From contig CM067066.1 of assembly GCA_033980235.1 (NCBI GenBank), positions 40,109,455 to 40,173,454 on the forward strand: a stretch of DNA of 64,000 nt. The letters are read 5' to 3'. The notes beneath the pieces are model-generated. The model saw nothing but the letters and a program-made list of their open reading frames with translations. It did no database searches and was not told the DNA's origin. The position numbers and the translations under genes are program-made. Shown piece by piece: positions 37,344 to 48,489 of the stretch. Position 1 is the first letter of the stretch, and each line of letters opens with the position of its first letter. Origin of the DNA: Diadema setosum. Taxonomy: Eukaryota > Echinodermata > Echinoidea > Diadematoida > Diadematidae.

Positions 37344-39489
37344 TTAATGTCTGAAATAGTGTACACAGAAATTGGTATAAGGAATTCATACATATTTCAT
37401 TAGTTAACACACTAAAGTCAAAGTCTAATTTTCATCTGAGATAACTCTGTGTCAAGACTGTATCATTATGAGAAAAAAAAAAGATACTTCTTGCAGTGTG
37501 TCTTTGAGAATATAAAGCTTATCTTGGACTTTCAACATTAAACCGGGTATTATTTAAATATGTCAAAAAAGAAAAGGAAGAGCAATTATGAGACAAGTGA
37601 AAGTTAAAGTTGCCAGGAACCACTTGACAATGAATTGTTAAGATCACAGTGTAGCCAGGATGTGTGGATAGATTGTTATTGAGATATTCATCATTTCAAT
37701 TTACCTGGTCACAGAATCTAAGCATTTAAAGGGCCTGTGAAAACCCAGATGTTGAAATTATCTACTTCCTCCACCAGTTTTTCTTTTTTCATTCTTTCTT
37801 TTCCTCATGCCAGGAATGTAGTTAGTTGGCAGGGTAGTTATATTGGTCATTAACCTACTGGTGTGGCCTACATTGTTTTTCAGGCTTGGTTAAACAGGAA
37901 CTGATTTGCAGTAATCTGCAGAAGGGTGTAAGTTCATACCTTAAAGGTCTTATATCCCTTTTGCAAACACCACAAAATTGTGCATGGTTGAAAAATAATG
38001 TCTCCCAACATTGTGTATGAAAACTACGGTAATGCAAATCAGATTTTTTTTTTTTTTTTTGTAATTAAAAAATGAAAAACTGATCCAATATCTCTCGAGG
38101 ATACACTCTCCTTATTGTACCAAAAATAACAGCTACTTTTTTTTTTGGGGGGGGGGGGTCTGAATAAATTTGCTGAAAATCTATAGTATTATTTCCCCCT
38201 CAATCATTAAGAAGTTTGCTGTTTTATTTTTTTTGAGGAAAGGTCTGAATGACCTACCTCACAATATGCCACCTTATTATGAAAGGATCTAATTTTCAGG
38301 AGTGCAAAAAGGGCACATTAACTTTTAACAGGGTGAAGGAGATTCAGAGTGGGGCCTTTGAGTGGATGAATTTATGAATTATTAACATGTTTTAACAGTG
38401 ATAATATCAAGCCAAATATGGCAGCAATTGACTGAAATATGCTACAGTTTATGTGCTTTAAATCAATTCATATTTTGTTTGTGATGTGTTTATTTTTCCT
38501 GGTATTTTAAGAGTATAAAGTGCCATTTTTAGGATGTGGTGTGACAGGTTCTAAGAAATCGCATATGTTGAAAAATAAGTCAAGAAAGAATGGTATAAGA
38601 TGTATGAAATTAAAAACATTAAGCAGAATCAGGAGCATATCAAGGGTGTCATTATCTCATGTTGTCCATGAAGTTGCTGTTCAGGTTACATGACCTTACA
38701 TTTCTGTAGAAATTTCTTATTAGTCTTACATAGAAAAACCAATATGTGATTTTTGTGCAGTCTTTCTGACAGAGTGATTGAATCTGCACAGTCATGTGAC
38801 CAATAATATCTGTTTGTAGGGACTTGGCACCTGTTGCTAGGCACCCATTGCTTTGATGTTCGTTTTTGCTCTCGTTACACAGCAGCCCACAATGAAGTCT
38901 ATCACTTAAAGTTACTCGAAAACTTAATACTGATTTAATGTCTTTATTTATCTCAGAAGATGAAATTATGCATGAACGTCCATCATATTTCTAGCTAAGT
39001 GATGAGATGTAATTTGGATTTTGTATTTGCTTATTATGTCATATGTGTAGCTTATCTGAGCCAATATCTGACATCTCAATTTACGATATAGGTGTTCATA
39101 ACATTCCAGAATTGTTCTTGTAGTTATCATATTCTTGAGCAATGAACATGTACCAGAATTATTCAATTTTGAACATAATCATATGGTGGTTTTGGCTTAT
39201 TTTATACTTGAAAAGCAATTTTAAAAACAACGAGATATGAAACTCGTCACACTGAAGACGAGTTAGGTGATACGCTTGGGGTCATCAGATGTCGGTCATC
39301 CGTGATCGACAAAGAAAATAATGTAATATAGCACCCTGAAGTTATAATGAGATACTTAGTTGAACTTTTTTAGTCCTACATTATTCAGATCACATTTGTT
39401 TTTCTGTCACACAAACTAAGTGGAAATTCTGTGCGTGTGCGACTAAGTCGATTTACGGACTTTTTGAGTACGTACAGTGCATAAACTTA

Positions 39490-40080
39490 GACCCCGTTTA
39501 CGGTGGGGGGCTGGGCCGAGCTGCGGCCGAGCCGCGGCCAAGGCCAACCTCAATTGTGAGGCCGAGCCCCACAATTTAGTCCGTTTACACTGCCGAGCTC
39601 GGCCGCGCTTTTGATTCAAACCTTTCAATATTTTGTTGTAGTGGCGCTCTACTTGTAAACAAACGCAATTTGGTATTGTCTGGTTTTCAGATCCTTTGCC
39701 AACTGAATTCCGTGGCGACGAAGTTGCCGTTCGGGCAAAGGCCTTTGCCGAAGGAGAAAATCCTTCGCAGGACAAAACCACCTTAAACTATACTAGTTTT
39801 CAATGTTTTAAAGTGGTTAATATCCTGAATAGCGAAATAGTACAGGCTAGGGTTTGGAAGCCAGGCTAAAATTGGCCGCGCATTTGGCCCAGTTTGCGTT
39901 TACACTGAGAAAAAGGCCGGGCGCGACCGCGGCTCGGCCGCGGCCGAGACCACCTCCAGAGCGTGGCCTAATGCGAGGCCAATTTTTGCCCCGCATTTGG
40001 CCTTTTGCGCGTTTACACCGAAATGAAGGTGGGCTCGGCGCGGCCAAGCCGCGGCCGAGCCTCGCACTGTAAACGGGGTC
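39490..40080. repeat. Foldback element with GACCCCGTTTAC ends (family E, copy 1)
   Basis: GACCCCGTTTAC at the left and GTAAACGGGGTC at the right, 591 bp. GTTTACACTG-type words occur near 39583, 39898 and 40010. The interior is rich in GGCCGAG/CTCGGCC. The parallel duplicated segment near 42860-42930 lacks it, so it inserted after the duplication. Several R/A/P-rich frames on both strands are artefacts of GC-rich repeats. Confidence 0.75.
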
Positions 40081-43040
40081 CAAGTGATCCTCGCCACGTA
40101 CAAATAAAACATGACAATTAAGTGTTTATAACCATCCTGGCTTTAACAGTGGCCTTTTAAAACATGACCTTTGACCATTATTTACATTACCAATATGACT
40201 CCCTCTAATCTTGCTATCATAATGATCAGTTCAGAGAGCTCTTACAGCTATATACAAGCCTGTGAGATTTACCAGCAGTAAAACCAATGAAGCCTCCGAT
40301 ACAAAACAAGGGATATAGAGCAAGTGAGTCTGTTTACATGAGAATGTGATTTATCCTGGATGAAAGTGATTCCTCAATTAAAGAGAAAAGGGCAAAAGAA
40401 AAACGGGCCAAACGTACGGCTCCAGCGAAAGAAACCATGTAACTAAAGGTCTCCTCCAACTAAGAGTACACTTTGAACGTAAGCTTATACGTGAATGATA
40501 ATTTGTGACGATCTCACGTGATCGACACACATTCAAAGGGGACAGTTAGAAGACTAGTGGAAGGAGTGCTTAATCGTGTCATTAATTCCTAATCAATGAC
40601 ACCCCTACTATAGGCATATCATAATTTCTCATCTAAAATCAATGGCCTATAGGACTCATGCACCATTACTTGTATCGTGCATAAACTTTGTTTTTTAAGC
40701 TTTGAGTTTAACGTGTCATAACATAATTCTGTAATTCCATCAGCAGTGATTGACAAAATAAAGAAGAGAGATATATCACCGTATTGAACGCTTAGAACCT
40801 AAGGGGGGGGGGGGTATTATAGCATGATACTCGGTTCTTTACTGCCCAGATGCCAACAACACCCATCACCCACGGCTACGCATAGAGAAACAGCCATGGT
40901 GAAAATAAAACTTTGCTTTCTCATAGGCAGAATGACACAGAACCCCGTCAAACACACTTTTATTGGCAGGGATGGACATGAAAAAGGTCATTACTAATAC
41001 TTAACAGCGTATGCATTCCATTCATGTGGCGCGAGATACCTCTAAAGCAACATAAAGCTTGTCTTCAACTCCGTTGGTCGAACAATGACAACCTGAAATT
41101 TCAAAGAGATGAGCGAGACGCTATATACACCTGGCCTGGAGTTAATTTATTCAGTTCTCATTCCTACTTCAAGTTGGGTTATGTTATTGTAATCATTCCC
41201 ATCTGCAGTATAACAAAACCAAAGTGAGGGAAAAGGGGAGAGAAAAACGAGAGGTGGCAAAAGGAAAACTGCATGCACAACTGCAATCCATATCATTGCG
41301 TGTGACAAGTGAAGCAATTAATGTATTAGTTGTTATAGCAGTGTTTCATGAGCATAAACAGGCAAATAGACAGACAATGTCAAATATTAAAACCATCAAT
41401 TTAATGTCAGAGAAGATGGTAAACAAGATGCATTGAAACTGTAACTAAATCGCTGCTCTCCTACTCGGTCACAGAACGTCCAACTTTATATTCAACACAA
41501 AAAAAAAAAATGTTAGGGGAAAGAAACAAATTAAGATATAACATTATTAAATTAAAAACAAGAAAAAGAAAATGTCCACGTCAGGATTTAAAAAAAAAAT
41601 GCCACACGAACATGCATTATATTCTAGATGGGAATACGGTCTTGATGCAAAGGTCTAATGATTGTCTCATTACTTTAAAAGCAATCTATGGTTCCCTTAC
41701 CATCACCAGTACCACACCACAATGATGTCTCTAAAATCAATGGTAGCACATTTATCATTGCATCATTCATTAACTCCCTTTTCCTAAACTACCAGTGGAA
41801 CGTGTCATATTATAATGTGTATTTCGATCAGTAGTGATTGACTTTAAAGAAGAAAGATAATGCAAAAAATTGAACGCTTACCACATTGCTTATAGGGCTA
41901 TTCTAGTTTGGTACTGATCTGTTCTATTCTCCCAGATGCCAACAAAATAAACGACAGAGAACCCCGTCATAATCACTACACTTGGAAAGGTGTTGCCCAA
42001 AATTCCTCATTATGAAGCAATATCAAGTCACTTCCTTCCCTGCCTGTCTTTAACTCCATTATTTGGTCAAACAATAACAACCAGGAATTCCAAAGAGATA
42101 AGCGAGACGCCATGCACCTGGACTAGAGTTAATTAATTCAGTTCCCATTCCTGTTAGTTATGTAAACATACACGTTCCTAAATATCCTGCTACAGTATAA
42201 CAAGAACAAATGAAGAGAAAAGGAAAGAGAAAACGAATGGTGGCAAGCGGGGTACTGTTTCAAGGGGCAATTTACAACATTACGTGTGACAAAATTAAAG
42301 AAGCAAACCCAACCTCCAAACTCCAATACAAAACAAGGGAAATAGAGTAGCCGTGTTCATGACATCAGAGTGAAGCTGAACTGCAGAAAAAAGAAAGAAA
42401 AAAGAAAGAAAAGGAAAAAGTCATGCGGGACTCGATTAACTTCTCTCCTTCCGGTCGGGCATTATAAACATGCAGCGTGCTAAGCGATTCTGCCACACGG
42501 AAGATCCGAAGATCTTGTGCGAAACGTAAATCTATCTATGTATGCTATACACAACACAAATTTACATTGATATTCAGTTTTTTTGGCGATATACGTCAAG
42601 TGACTGATAGCGCTATTCAACTTCCCACGAGTGGCCGCGTGGATTCGATCAATATACAGTTGCAAAGATAAATCAGGAATCGTTTCGACCAGATTCCATT
42701 CTCATTTTCAGTGATCGACAACGAAAATAAAGTAGCGACTTGAAGTAATATTGAGAAATATTCGTGAAGTTCAATTCTTTATACAGTCCTACATAATTCA
42801 GATGAAATTGTTTCTGTCTTGCAACCAATTGAAAATTTTGTGTGGTGTCGGCGTGTCCAAGTAAGTTGATTGGAAAGGATATGTGAATGAATATTTACCA
42901 ATAGGTCTTTATATTGTAAAAAAAAAAAAAATCAAACATGGCCATGCGGTCTTTTAAGAGTCATCTTCACTTTAACATTTGTAATTTCAAGTCCAAGTTG
43001 CCAGTCAAAGCAATGTGGTCTCCAACACAAAACAAAAGGA

Positions 43041-43082
43041 TATTGTGTGTGTGTGTGTGTGTGTGTGCCTGTGTGTGTGTAC
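43041..43082. repeat. (GT)n microsatellite
   Basis: An almost uninterrupted GT run within one of the segmental repeat copies; the matching stretch at 40310-40340 has no such run. Confidence 0.9.
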
Positions 43083-43622
43083 GTTTACATGAAAACGTGA
43101 TTTCTACATGGACGAAGGTAAATACTCCATAAAAGAAAAAAAGCAAAAGATATAAGTATTTTGTTTCGTGCTCTTATGGGGTTCGAACTAAGGGGGATTT
43201 TAGCCTGATGCTGTGTTATTCACTGCTCAGATACCAACAACACTCATCACCTATACATGGTTACATATAGAGAAATAGCCATGACGAAAATAAGGTTTTC
43301 CTTTTCTTTGGCAGATAGACACACAACCCCTTTGAACACACTATAATTGACATGGAGGGACATGAAAAAGTTCATGACTACTACTTAACAGTGATGCCTT
43401 CTACTCATGTATACCAATGGCAATTTACAACATTACGTATGATAAATGAAGCAAATCCAACCTCCAGCCTCCGAAAAAAAAAAGGGAACTTGAGTGACTG
43501 TGTGTCGTGGGGGAATGACATCGGAATGAAGCTGAACTGCCAAAAGAAAAACAAAGAAAGAGAGAGGAAAAAAATAATAGCGTCCTGCGGGTCCCGAACA
43601 TCTCGTCCTAAGGTAGTGCATA

Positions 43623-46586
43623 ATGACCATGTATACTTTGGAAGTTCATGAATACAAATTATGTCCCAGTGATTTTGATAATGAAATAAATAAAATAAAT
43701 GAGAACTCTCTTAGTATCACTCATGTGAATGTTAGGTCTTTAAATAGAAATATAAGTGGACTGCAAATATTGTATGATCACAGCCTTAAATTCAAGTTTG
43801 ATATTATTGCACTTTCTGAAGTTTGGAATGTTAGTACATGTAATGTTAACACATTACCACTACAGGATTATGTTTTGGAGGTCAATTGCCGCCAGGGAAA
43901 GGAGAGGGGTGGAGGAGTAGGAGCTTATATTCATAAGATGCTTAACTATGTTACATTGAATTATTATGTTGAACACACGGAAAGTCTTTGGTTGAGGATA
44001 AATCAGAATTGTTTTGATAAAACTGTGATAGGAATAATTTATAGAAAACCAAATACTGATGTTGAACAATTTCGAAATAGCTTGCTTAATGTTTTAGAGG
44101 AACTTAATGTTGGAAAAACAGGCATTGTACTTCTTGGTGATTTCAACATAGATATATCTCAAACGAATAATCAAAAGGTATATGATTATCTGAGTATGGT
44201 AGAGAGTGCAGGACTGCAACAGATTATCTCGTCACCCACAAGGGTGACAGATTCTACGTCGTCTATTATTGATCATATCTATACTAATGTGTACAGTCAT
44301 ACAATTCATTCAGGTGTCATTGAGACGGATGTGTCAGATCATTTTCCAATTTTTGTAATTTTTGAAAATGGGAACAAAAATACGAATGTCTTTGTGCAGA
44401 AATTTGCCCGATCCTACAAGTCATTTAATGCCCAGTCATTTCACGAGGATCTAGGGAAAACTGAATGGGCACATGTATCTAGATACGACAATGTAAACAC
44501 AGCTTATAAAGTTTTTCATGATATGTTTGAGAAAATATGTGATAAGCATGCACCTACAATAGAATATAATGTATCCCAGAAAAAGAACAGCCCAAAGAAA
44601 CCTTGGATCACATCAGCGATTCTTAAATCCATCAAGAAGAAGCACAACTTATACAAAAACTACAGGTCTTCAAATTTTAGTGATGAATACGGAAACAAGT
44701 ATAAAAGGTATCGAAACACTTTGGTAACAGTAATTAAAAATGCAAAGAGATTATATTATTGCAATTCTTTTAATCGTAATAAAACTAACATGACAAAGAC
44801 CTGGGATACTATTAATGAGTTAATTGGTAGAAAGGGTAAGAATAAGCATTTGGATATAGAAAAGTTAACTATTAATCAAGGTGGAATTGATAGGGTTGTA
44901 TCTTCTGAAAATGAAATAGCCCAAGAACTCAATAACTACTTTGTCACTGTTGGGTCGAATTTGGCAGAACAAATACCAAATGGACCTCCTAATAGTTGTT
45001 TTCAAGATTATTTGGGTGCCAGAAACACAAAGTCTTTGGCTTGGAAACCTATAAGAGAAGAAGAAATTATGGATATTGTATATGCTCTTGATGCTACAAA
45101 GTCTCATGGTTATGATAATTTGTCAATAAGATTGATCAAGGACGCAGCACCATATATTGTTTCCCCATTGACTTATATCTTTAATTTGTCATTGGAAATG
45201 GGCCAATTCCCAGATGCACTTAAGATTGCAAAAGTGACGCCTTTGTTCAAGAAAGGTTCCAAGGATGACCCAGGTAATTACAGACCTATTTCGGTTCTGC
45301 CAGTAATTGCAAAAATTTTTGAGAAATTAGTCAATGGTCGTCTAATGGACTTTTTAGAGTCCACTAAAATTTTGTACAGACACCAGTATGGATTTCGTAA
45401 GAACTACAGTACAAAATTATCATTAATCAATTTGGTTAATACATTAATACATTCAAATGATAAAGGTGAAATAACCCTTGGTATATTTATAGATTTCAAA
45501 AAGGCGTTTGACACAATCAATCATCGCATTCTTTCAGCGAAATTAGAATATTATGGCATAAGAGGCATTGTGTTGCAGTGGTTCCAAAATTACCTCTCAA
45601 ACCGATCGCAGGTATTGTGCTACAAGAATGAAGTATCCAGTAGTAGAACGATAACATGTGGAGTACCACAAGGATCAGTGCTAGGACCCACACTGTTTCT
45701 ATTATACATCAATGACTTACCTAGCTCATGTAACTATTTTCAGTTCAGACTATTCGCTGACGATTCAAATATTTTTCATACATTTCCTAAAGGTACAAGA
45801 GAAATTGATATGAATGATGTAAATGGAAAATTGAATGAGGTACAGAAATGGTGTATTGTGAATAGATTAACTATTAACTTGAAGAAAACAAATTATATGA
45901 TTATTAAAGGACCAAGACAACCCATTGCAGTTAAAGGTGTGTTAACAATCTCTGAAACGGTTATAGAAAGAGTAAATGTAGCATCTTTTGTAGGTATCCA
46001 AATTGATGAGACCTTGATGTGGAAGGATCAGATTAAATGTATCAACAAATGCATTAGGCGCAAAATTGGCTTAATCTTCAAGTTAAGATACTTTGTTCCA
46101 AGGCATGTTCTCATGCTTTTATATAAATTCTTTATACAATCACATATACTTTATGGAATTGAAGTATGGGGAAGTACCTACAGAAGCCACTTAAATTGCA
46201 TATTTTTAGCGCAAAAAATGGCCGTGAGAGCAATTACATTTTCCCCCTTAAGAACAGGTTCTAGGCCATTATTCACCAGTCTAGGAGTGTTAGATGTTTT
46301 TGACCTGCATAAGCTTGCAGTGTCAACCTTTGTATATGATCTACACAAGGGACATTTACCACATTCTGTAACGCAATATTATGAGCCAATGAATCATGCA
46401 TACAGGACTAGAGGCAAAGATCATTCCATGCTTAGACTCCCGAAATGTAAAACGACACATGGTACATTTTCTATATCTTTTGTCGGATCAAAGTTTTGGA
46501 ATAGTTTGCCCAAAAATGTTCAAGAGGAAAGAACAAGATCTTCATTTAGAAGAAACCTAAAAAATCACCTGTTAAAAGAAGTTTAG
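43623..46586 (+). CDS. Non-LTR retrotransposon ORF2: AP endonuclease and reverse transcriptase
   Basis: A single open frame of 987 codons. The N-terminal third is an APE-type endonuclease: HVNVRSLNRN near residue 34, ALSEVWN near 60, GGGVGAYIHK near 95, IYRKPN near 137, LLGDFNID near 170, and IIDHIYTN then SDHFPIF near 215-240. The reverse transcriptase follows: VTPLFKKGS, NYRPISVLP, FIDFKKAFDTINHR (motif A), GVPQGSVLGP (B), FADDSNIF (C, with FADD in place of YxDD), LTINLKKTNYM (D). A C-terminal region with Y-G-I-E-V-W-G is typical of the Jockey/CR1 group. The frame has no stop or shift, so the copy is young or selected. The ATG may come from flanking DNA, since sequence before about 43625 matches the segmental repeat. 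It lies in sense orientation in the THTPA intron. Confidence 0.92.
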   Translation: MTMYTLEVHEYKLCPSDFDNEINKINENSLSITHVNVRSLNRNISGLQILYDHSLKFKFDIIALSEVWNVSTCNVNTLPLQDYVLEVNCRQGKERGGGVGAYIHKMLNYVTLNYYVEHTESLWLRINQNCFDKTVIGIIYRKPNTDVEQFRNSLLNVLEELNVGKTGIVLLGDFNIDISQTNNQKVYDYLSMVESAGLQQIISSPTRVTDSTSSIIDHIYTNVYSHTIHSGVIETDVSDHFPIFVIFENGNKNTNVFVQKFARSYKSFNAQSFHEDLGKTEWAHVSRYDNVNTAYKVFHDMFEKICDKHAPTIEYNVSQKKNSPKKPWITSAILKSIKKKHNLYKNYRSSNFSDEYGNKYKRYRNTLVTVIKNAKRLYYCNSFNRNKTNMTKTWDTINELIGRKGKNKHLDIEKLTINQGGIDRVVSSENEIAQELNNYFVTVGSNLAEQIPNGPPNSCFQDYLGARNTKSLAWKPIREEEIMDIVYALDATKSHGYDNLSIRLIKDAAPYIVSPLTYIFNLSLEMGQFPDALKIAKVTPLFKKGSKDDPGNYRPISVLPVIAKIFEKLVNGRLMDFLESTKILYRHQYGFRKNYSTKLSLINLVNTLIHSNDKGEITLGIFIDFKKAFDTINHRILSAKLEYYGIRGIVLQWFQNYLSNRSQVLCYKNEVSSSRTITCGVPQGSVLGPTLFLLYINDLPSSCNYFQFRLFADDSNIFHTFPKGTREIDMNDVNGKLNEVQKWCIVNRLTINLKKTNYMIIKGPRQPIAVKGVLTISETVIERVNVASFVGIQIDETLMWKDQIKCINKCIRRKIGLIFKLRYFVPRHVLMLLYKFFIQSHILYGIEVWGSTYRSHLNCIFLAQKMAVRAITFSPLRTGSRPLFTSLGVLDVFDLHKLAVSTFVYDLHKGHLPHSVTQYYEPMNHAYRTRGKDHSMLRLPKCKTTHGTFSISFVGSKFWNSLPKNVQEERTRSSFRRNLKNHLLKEV

Positions 46587-47109
46587 TGATGAAAAGAAAT
46601 TTCAGTGTTCAGTTTAATGTACTTCTATAGTACAGTTACTTTAAAAGAGTAGACCTTGCAATAAGCAGCTTAAATATACATGTAGCTATGATGGGAGAAC
46701 CATTCTCGACTAGCACTTGTGCTAACTTTTGGTTCCCCCTTTAACAACATTATCTTCTGTTTTTTTGGTTTTTTTTTTTTTTTTTTTTTTTTTTCCGATT
46801 ATTTTTTTCAGAACCTCTGTCTATGCATATATGTCTACATTACATACTTATTCATTCTCTTTGCCTTTTCAGTGATAAATGTATCACAACGAAACTAAAT
46901 GTATTATAACACATGTATTCTTATGTAAGGTAGATATAAGTATGTAAAATATATGCTTGCAAAGCTGTAAGAACCTTGTACAAAATCATTGTATTCTCAT
47001 AAAAAAATTTCATGTTATTGTATCTTACACTGTGGAATTTCATGTTATCATGTTATCATATTCATATGTATGTTGTTAATAAACTCAACTCAACTCAACT
47101 CAACTCAAC
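43623..47109 (+). mobile_element. LINE of the CR1/Jockey group, 5' truncated or short 5' end
   Basis: It comprises the open ORF2, a 3' UTR with a long T tract (about 46764-46793), an AATAAA (47078-47083) and a terminal (ACTCA)n run of about five units to 47109. Ending in a short tandem repeat instead of poly-A fits CR1/L2-type LINEs. Right flank GAAAAAGTT continues the segmental repeat. No ORF1 is present and no clear target duplication was found. The 5' limit is uncertain by some tens of bases. Confidence 0.8.
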
Positions 47110-47581
47110 ATGAAAAAGTTGATTACTACTACTAAACAGTGATGCCTTCTATTCATGTGGCACAAGATACCTCTATAGCAATATAAAACCTGTCTACAAT
47201 TCCGTTATTGGGTCAAACAATAACAACCTGGAATTTCAAAGAGATGACCGAGACGCCATACACCTGGACTAGAGTTAATCAATTCAGCTCCCATTCCTGC
47301 CAGTTATCTAAACGTACATGTTCCTACCTATCCTGTTACAATATAACAAGAACCAATGAAGAGAAAAAAGGAAAGAGCAAACGAAAGGTGGCAAGTGGGA
47401 CACTGTAACAAGGGGCAATTTACAACATTAAGTGTGACAAAATGAATGAAGCAAACCCAATCTCCAAACTCTAATACAAAACAAGGGAAATAGAGCAGCC
47501 GTGTTCACGGGTTACGTATACTTGATAAAATAATACGATAAATGACATCGGAGTAAAAAAGAAAAAGAAAGAAAGGGAAAA

Positions 47582-47664
47582 GTCCTGCGGGAGTCGAACA
47601 TCTCGCCTTCCGTTATGGCGTTATGAACACCCAGCGCGCTAAGCGATTACGCCACATGGCTGTC
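47582..47664 (-). repeat. tRNA-like module (SINE head), CAT anticodon-like loop
   Basis: Read on the minus strand it has an A-box-like TGGCGTAATCG, a seven-base loop TT-CAT-AA closed by GGTG/CGCC, and a B-box-like TGTTCGACTCC. Acceptor and T stems are imperfect, so it is not called as a working tRNA. Diverged matches lie at about 42425-42505 and 43578-43624. A tRNA-derived SINE carried in the segmental repeats is the best reading. Confidence 0.5.
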
Positions 47665-47923
47665 CACGAGATTGTATGCGAAACTTAAATGTATAATGAT
47701 ACTATCGTTACAGTGTTGCCCGAGATGGCGCTATTCAACTTCCCACAAGTGGCCGCGTGGATTCGACCAATATACAGTTGCAAAGAACAATCGGGAACAT
47801 TTCCGTACAGATTGCATTCTCATTTTCAGTTTTTAACTACAAAATTGTCGACCTGATGAGGAGATTTGAAAATATAAAATGCATGATGACTGCAGCTTTT
47901 TGTCTGAGCTACAACATACTTAA

Positions 47924-48481
47924 AGGGAAGGTAAACCCCAAGAGCAATGTGGATTGAGTGAAAGCAGCAGCATTAGTAGAACACATCAGTGAAAGTTTGA
48001 GGAAAATCGGACAATCAATGCAAAAGTTATGAATTTTTAAAGTTTTGATGTTGGAACTGCTGGATGAGGAGACTACTAGAAGTTATGACGTATGAGTGGA
48101 CAACAATACCAAGAAAATATAAAGAAAATTCTGCAAAAATCCATTTTTCATGAAAATTACAAATTCCATCAACTTGATATTGACATATGTTAAGGGTAGC
48201 AATTATTCCCCCTGCTTTCTGAAAGCGGTTGGTCCATTGCTCTTTCATAATGCTAGAAAAGTGAATTTTTGTTGAATTTCCTTTATATTTTCTTTGTATT
48301 GTTGTCCACTCATACGTCATATCCTCTAGTAGTCTCCTCATCCAGCGGTTCCAACACCAAAACTTTAAAAATTCATAACTTTTGCATCGATTGTCCGATT
48401 TTCCTCAAACTTGCACTGATGTGTTCTACTAATGTTGCTGCTTTCACTCAATCCACATTGTTCTTTGGGTTTACCTTCCCT
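47924..48481. repeat. TTAA-flanked foldback family D, copy 2
   Basis: AGGGAAGGTAAACCCC to GGTTTACCTTCCCT with TTAA on both sides (47920-47923, 48482-48485). Length 558 bp, identical to copy 1. Frames across it on both strands (48027-48341, 48269-48577) are mirror translations of the arms. Confidence 0.9.
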
Positions 48482-48489
48482 TTAAGTTT

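Larger units (their letters stand above)
39240..47920. repeat. Nested direct segmental repeats
   Basis: Diverged direct copies are visible throughout. GATCGACAA(A/C)GAAAATAA is at 39304 and 42713; ATGCCAACAA at about 40850 and 41938; CATGAAAAAG at 40977, 43361 and 47110; GGCAATTTACAACATTA at 42268, 43420 and 47406; AGTGGCCGCGTGGATTCGA at 42632 and 47748. A period of about 3.4 kb (less without the 39490..40080 insertion) with an inner repeat near 1.1 kb explains most of it. The LINE is inserted into the last copies. No gene of its own is recognised. Confidence 0.7.

Noticed and set aside
47582..47664. Functional tRNA-Met gene.
   Set aside because: Acceptor and T stems are not properly paired, and worn relatives in the adjacent duplicate copies suggest a SINE head.
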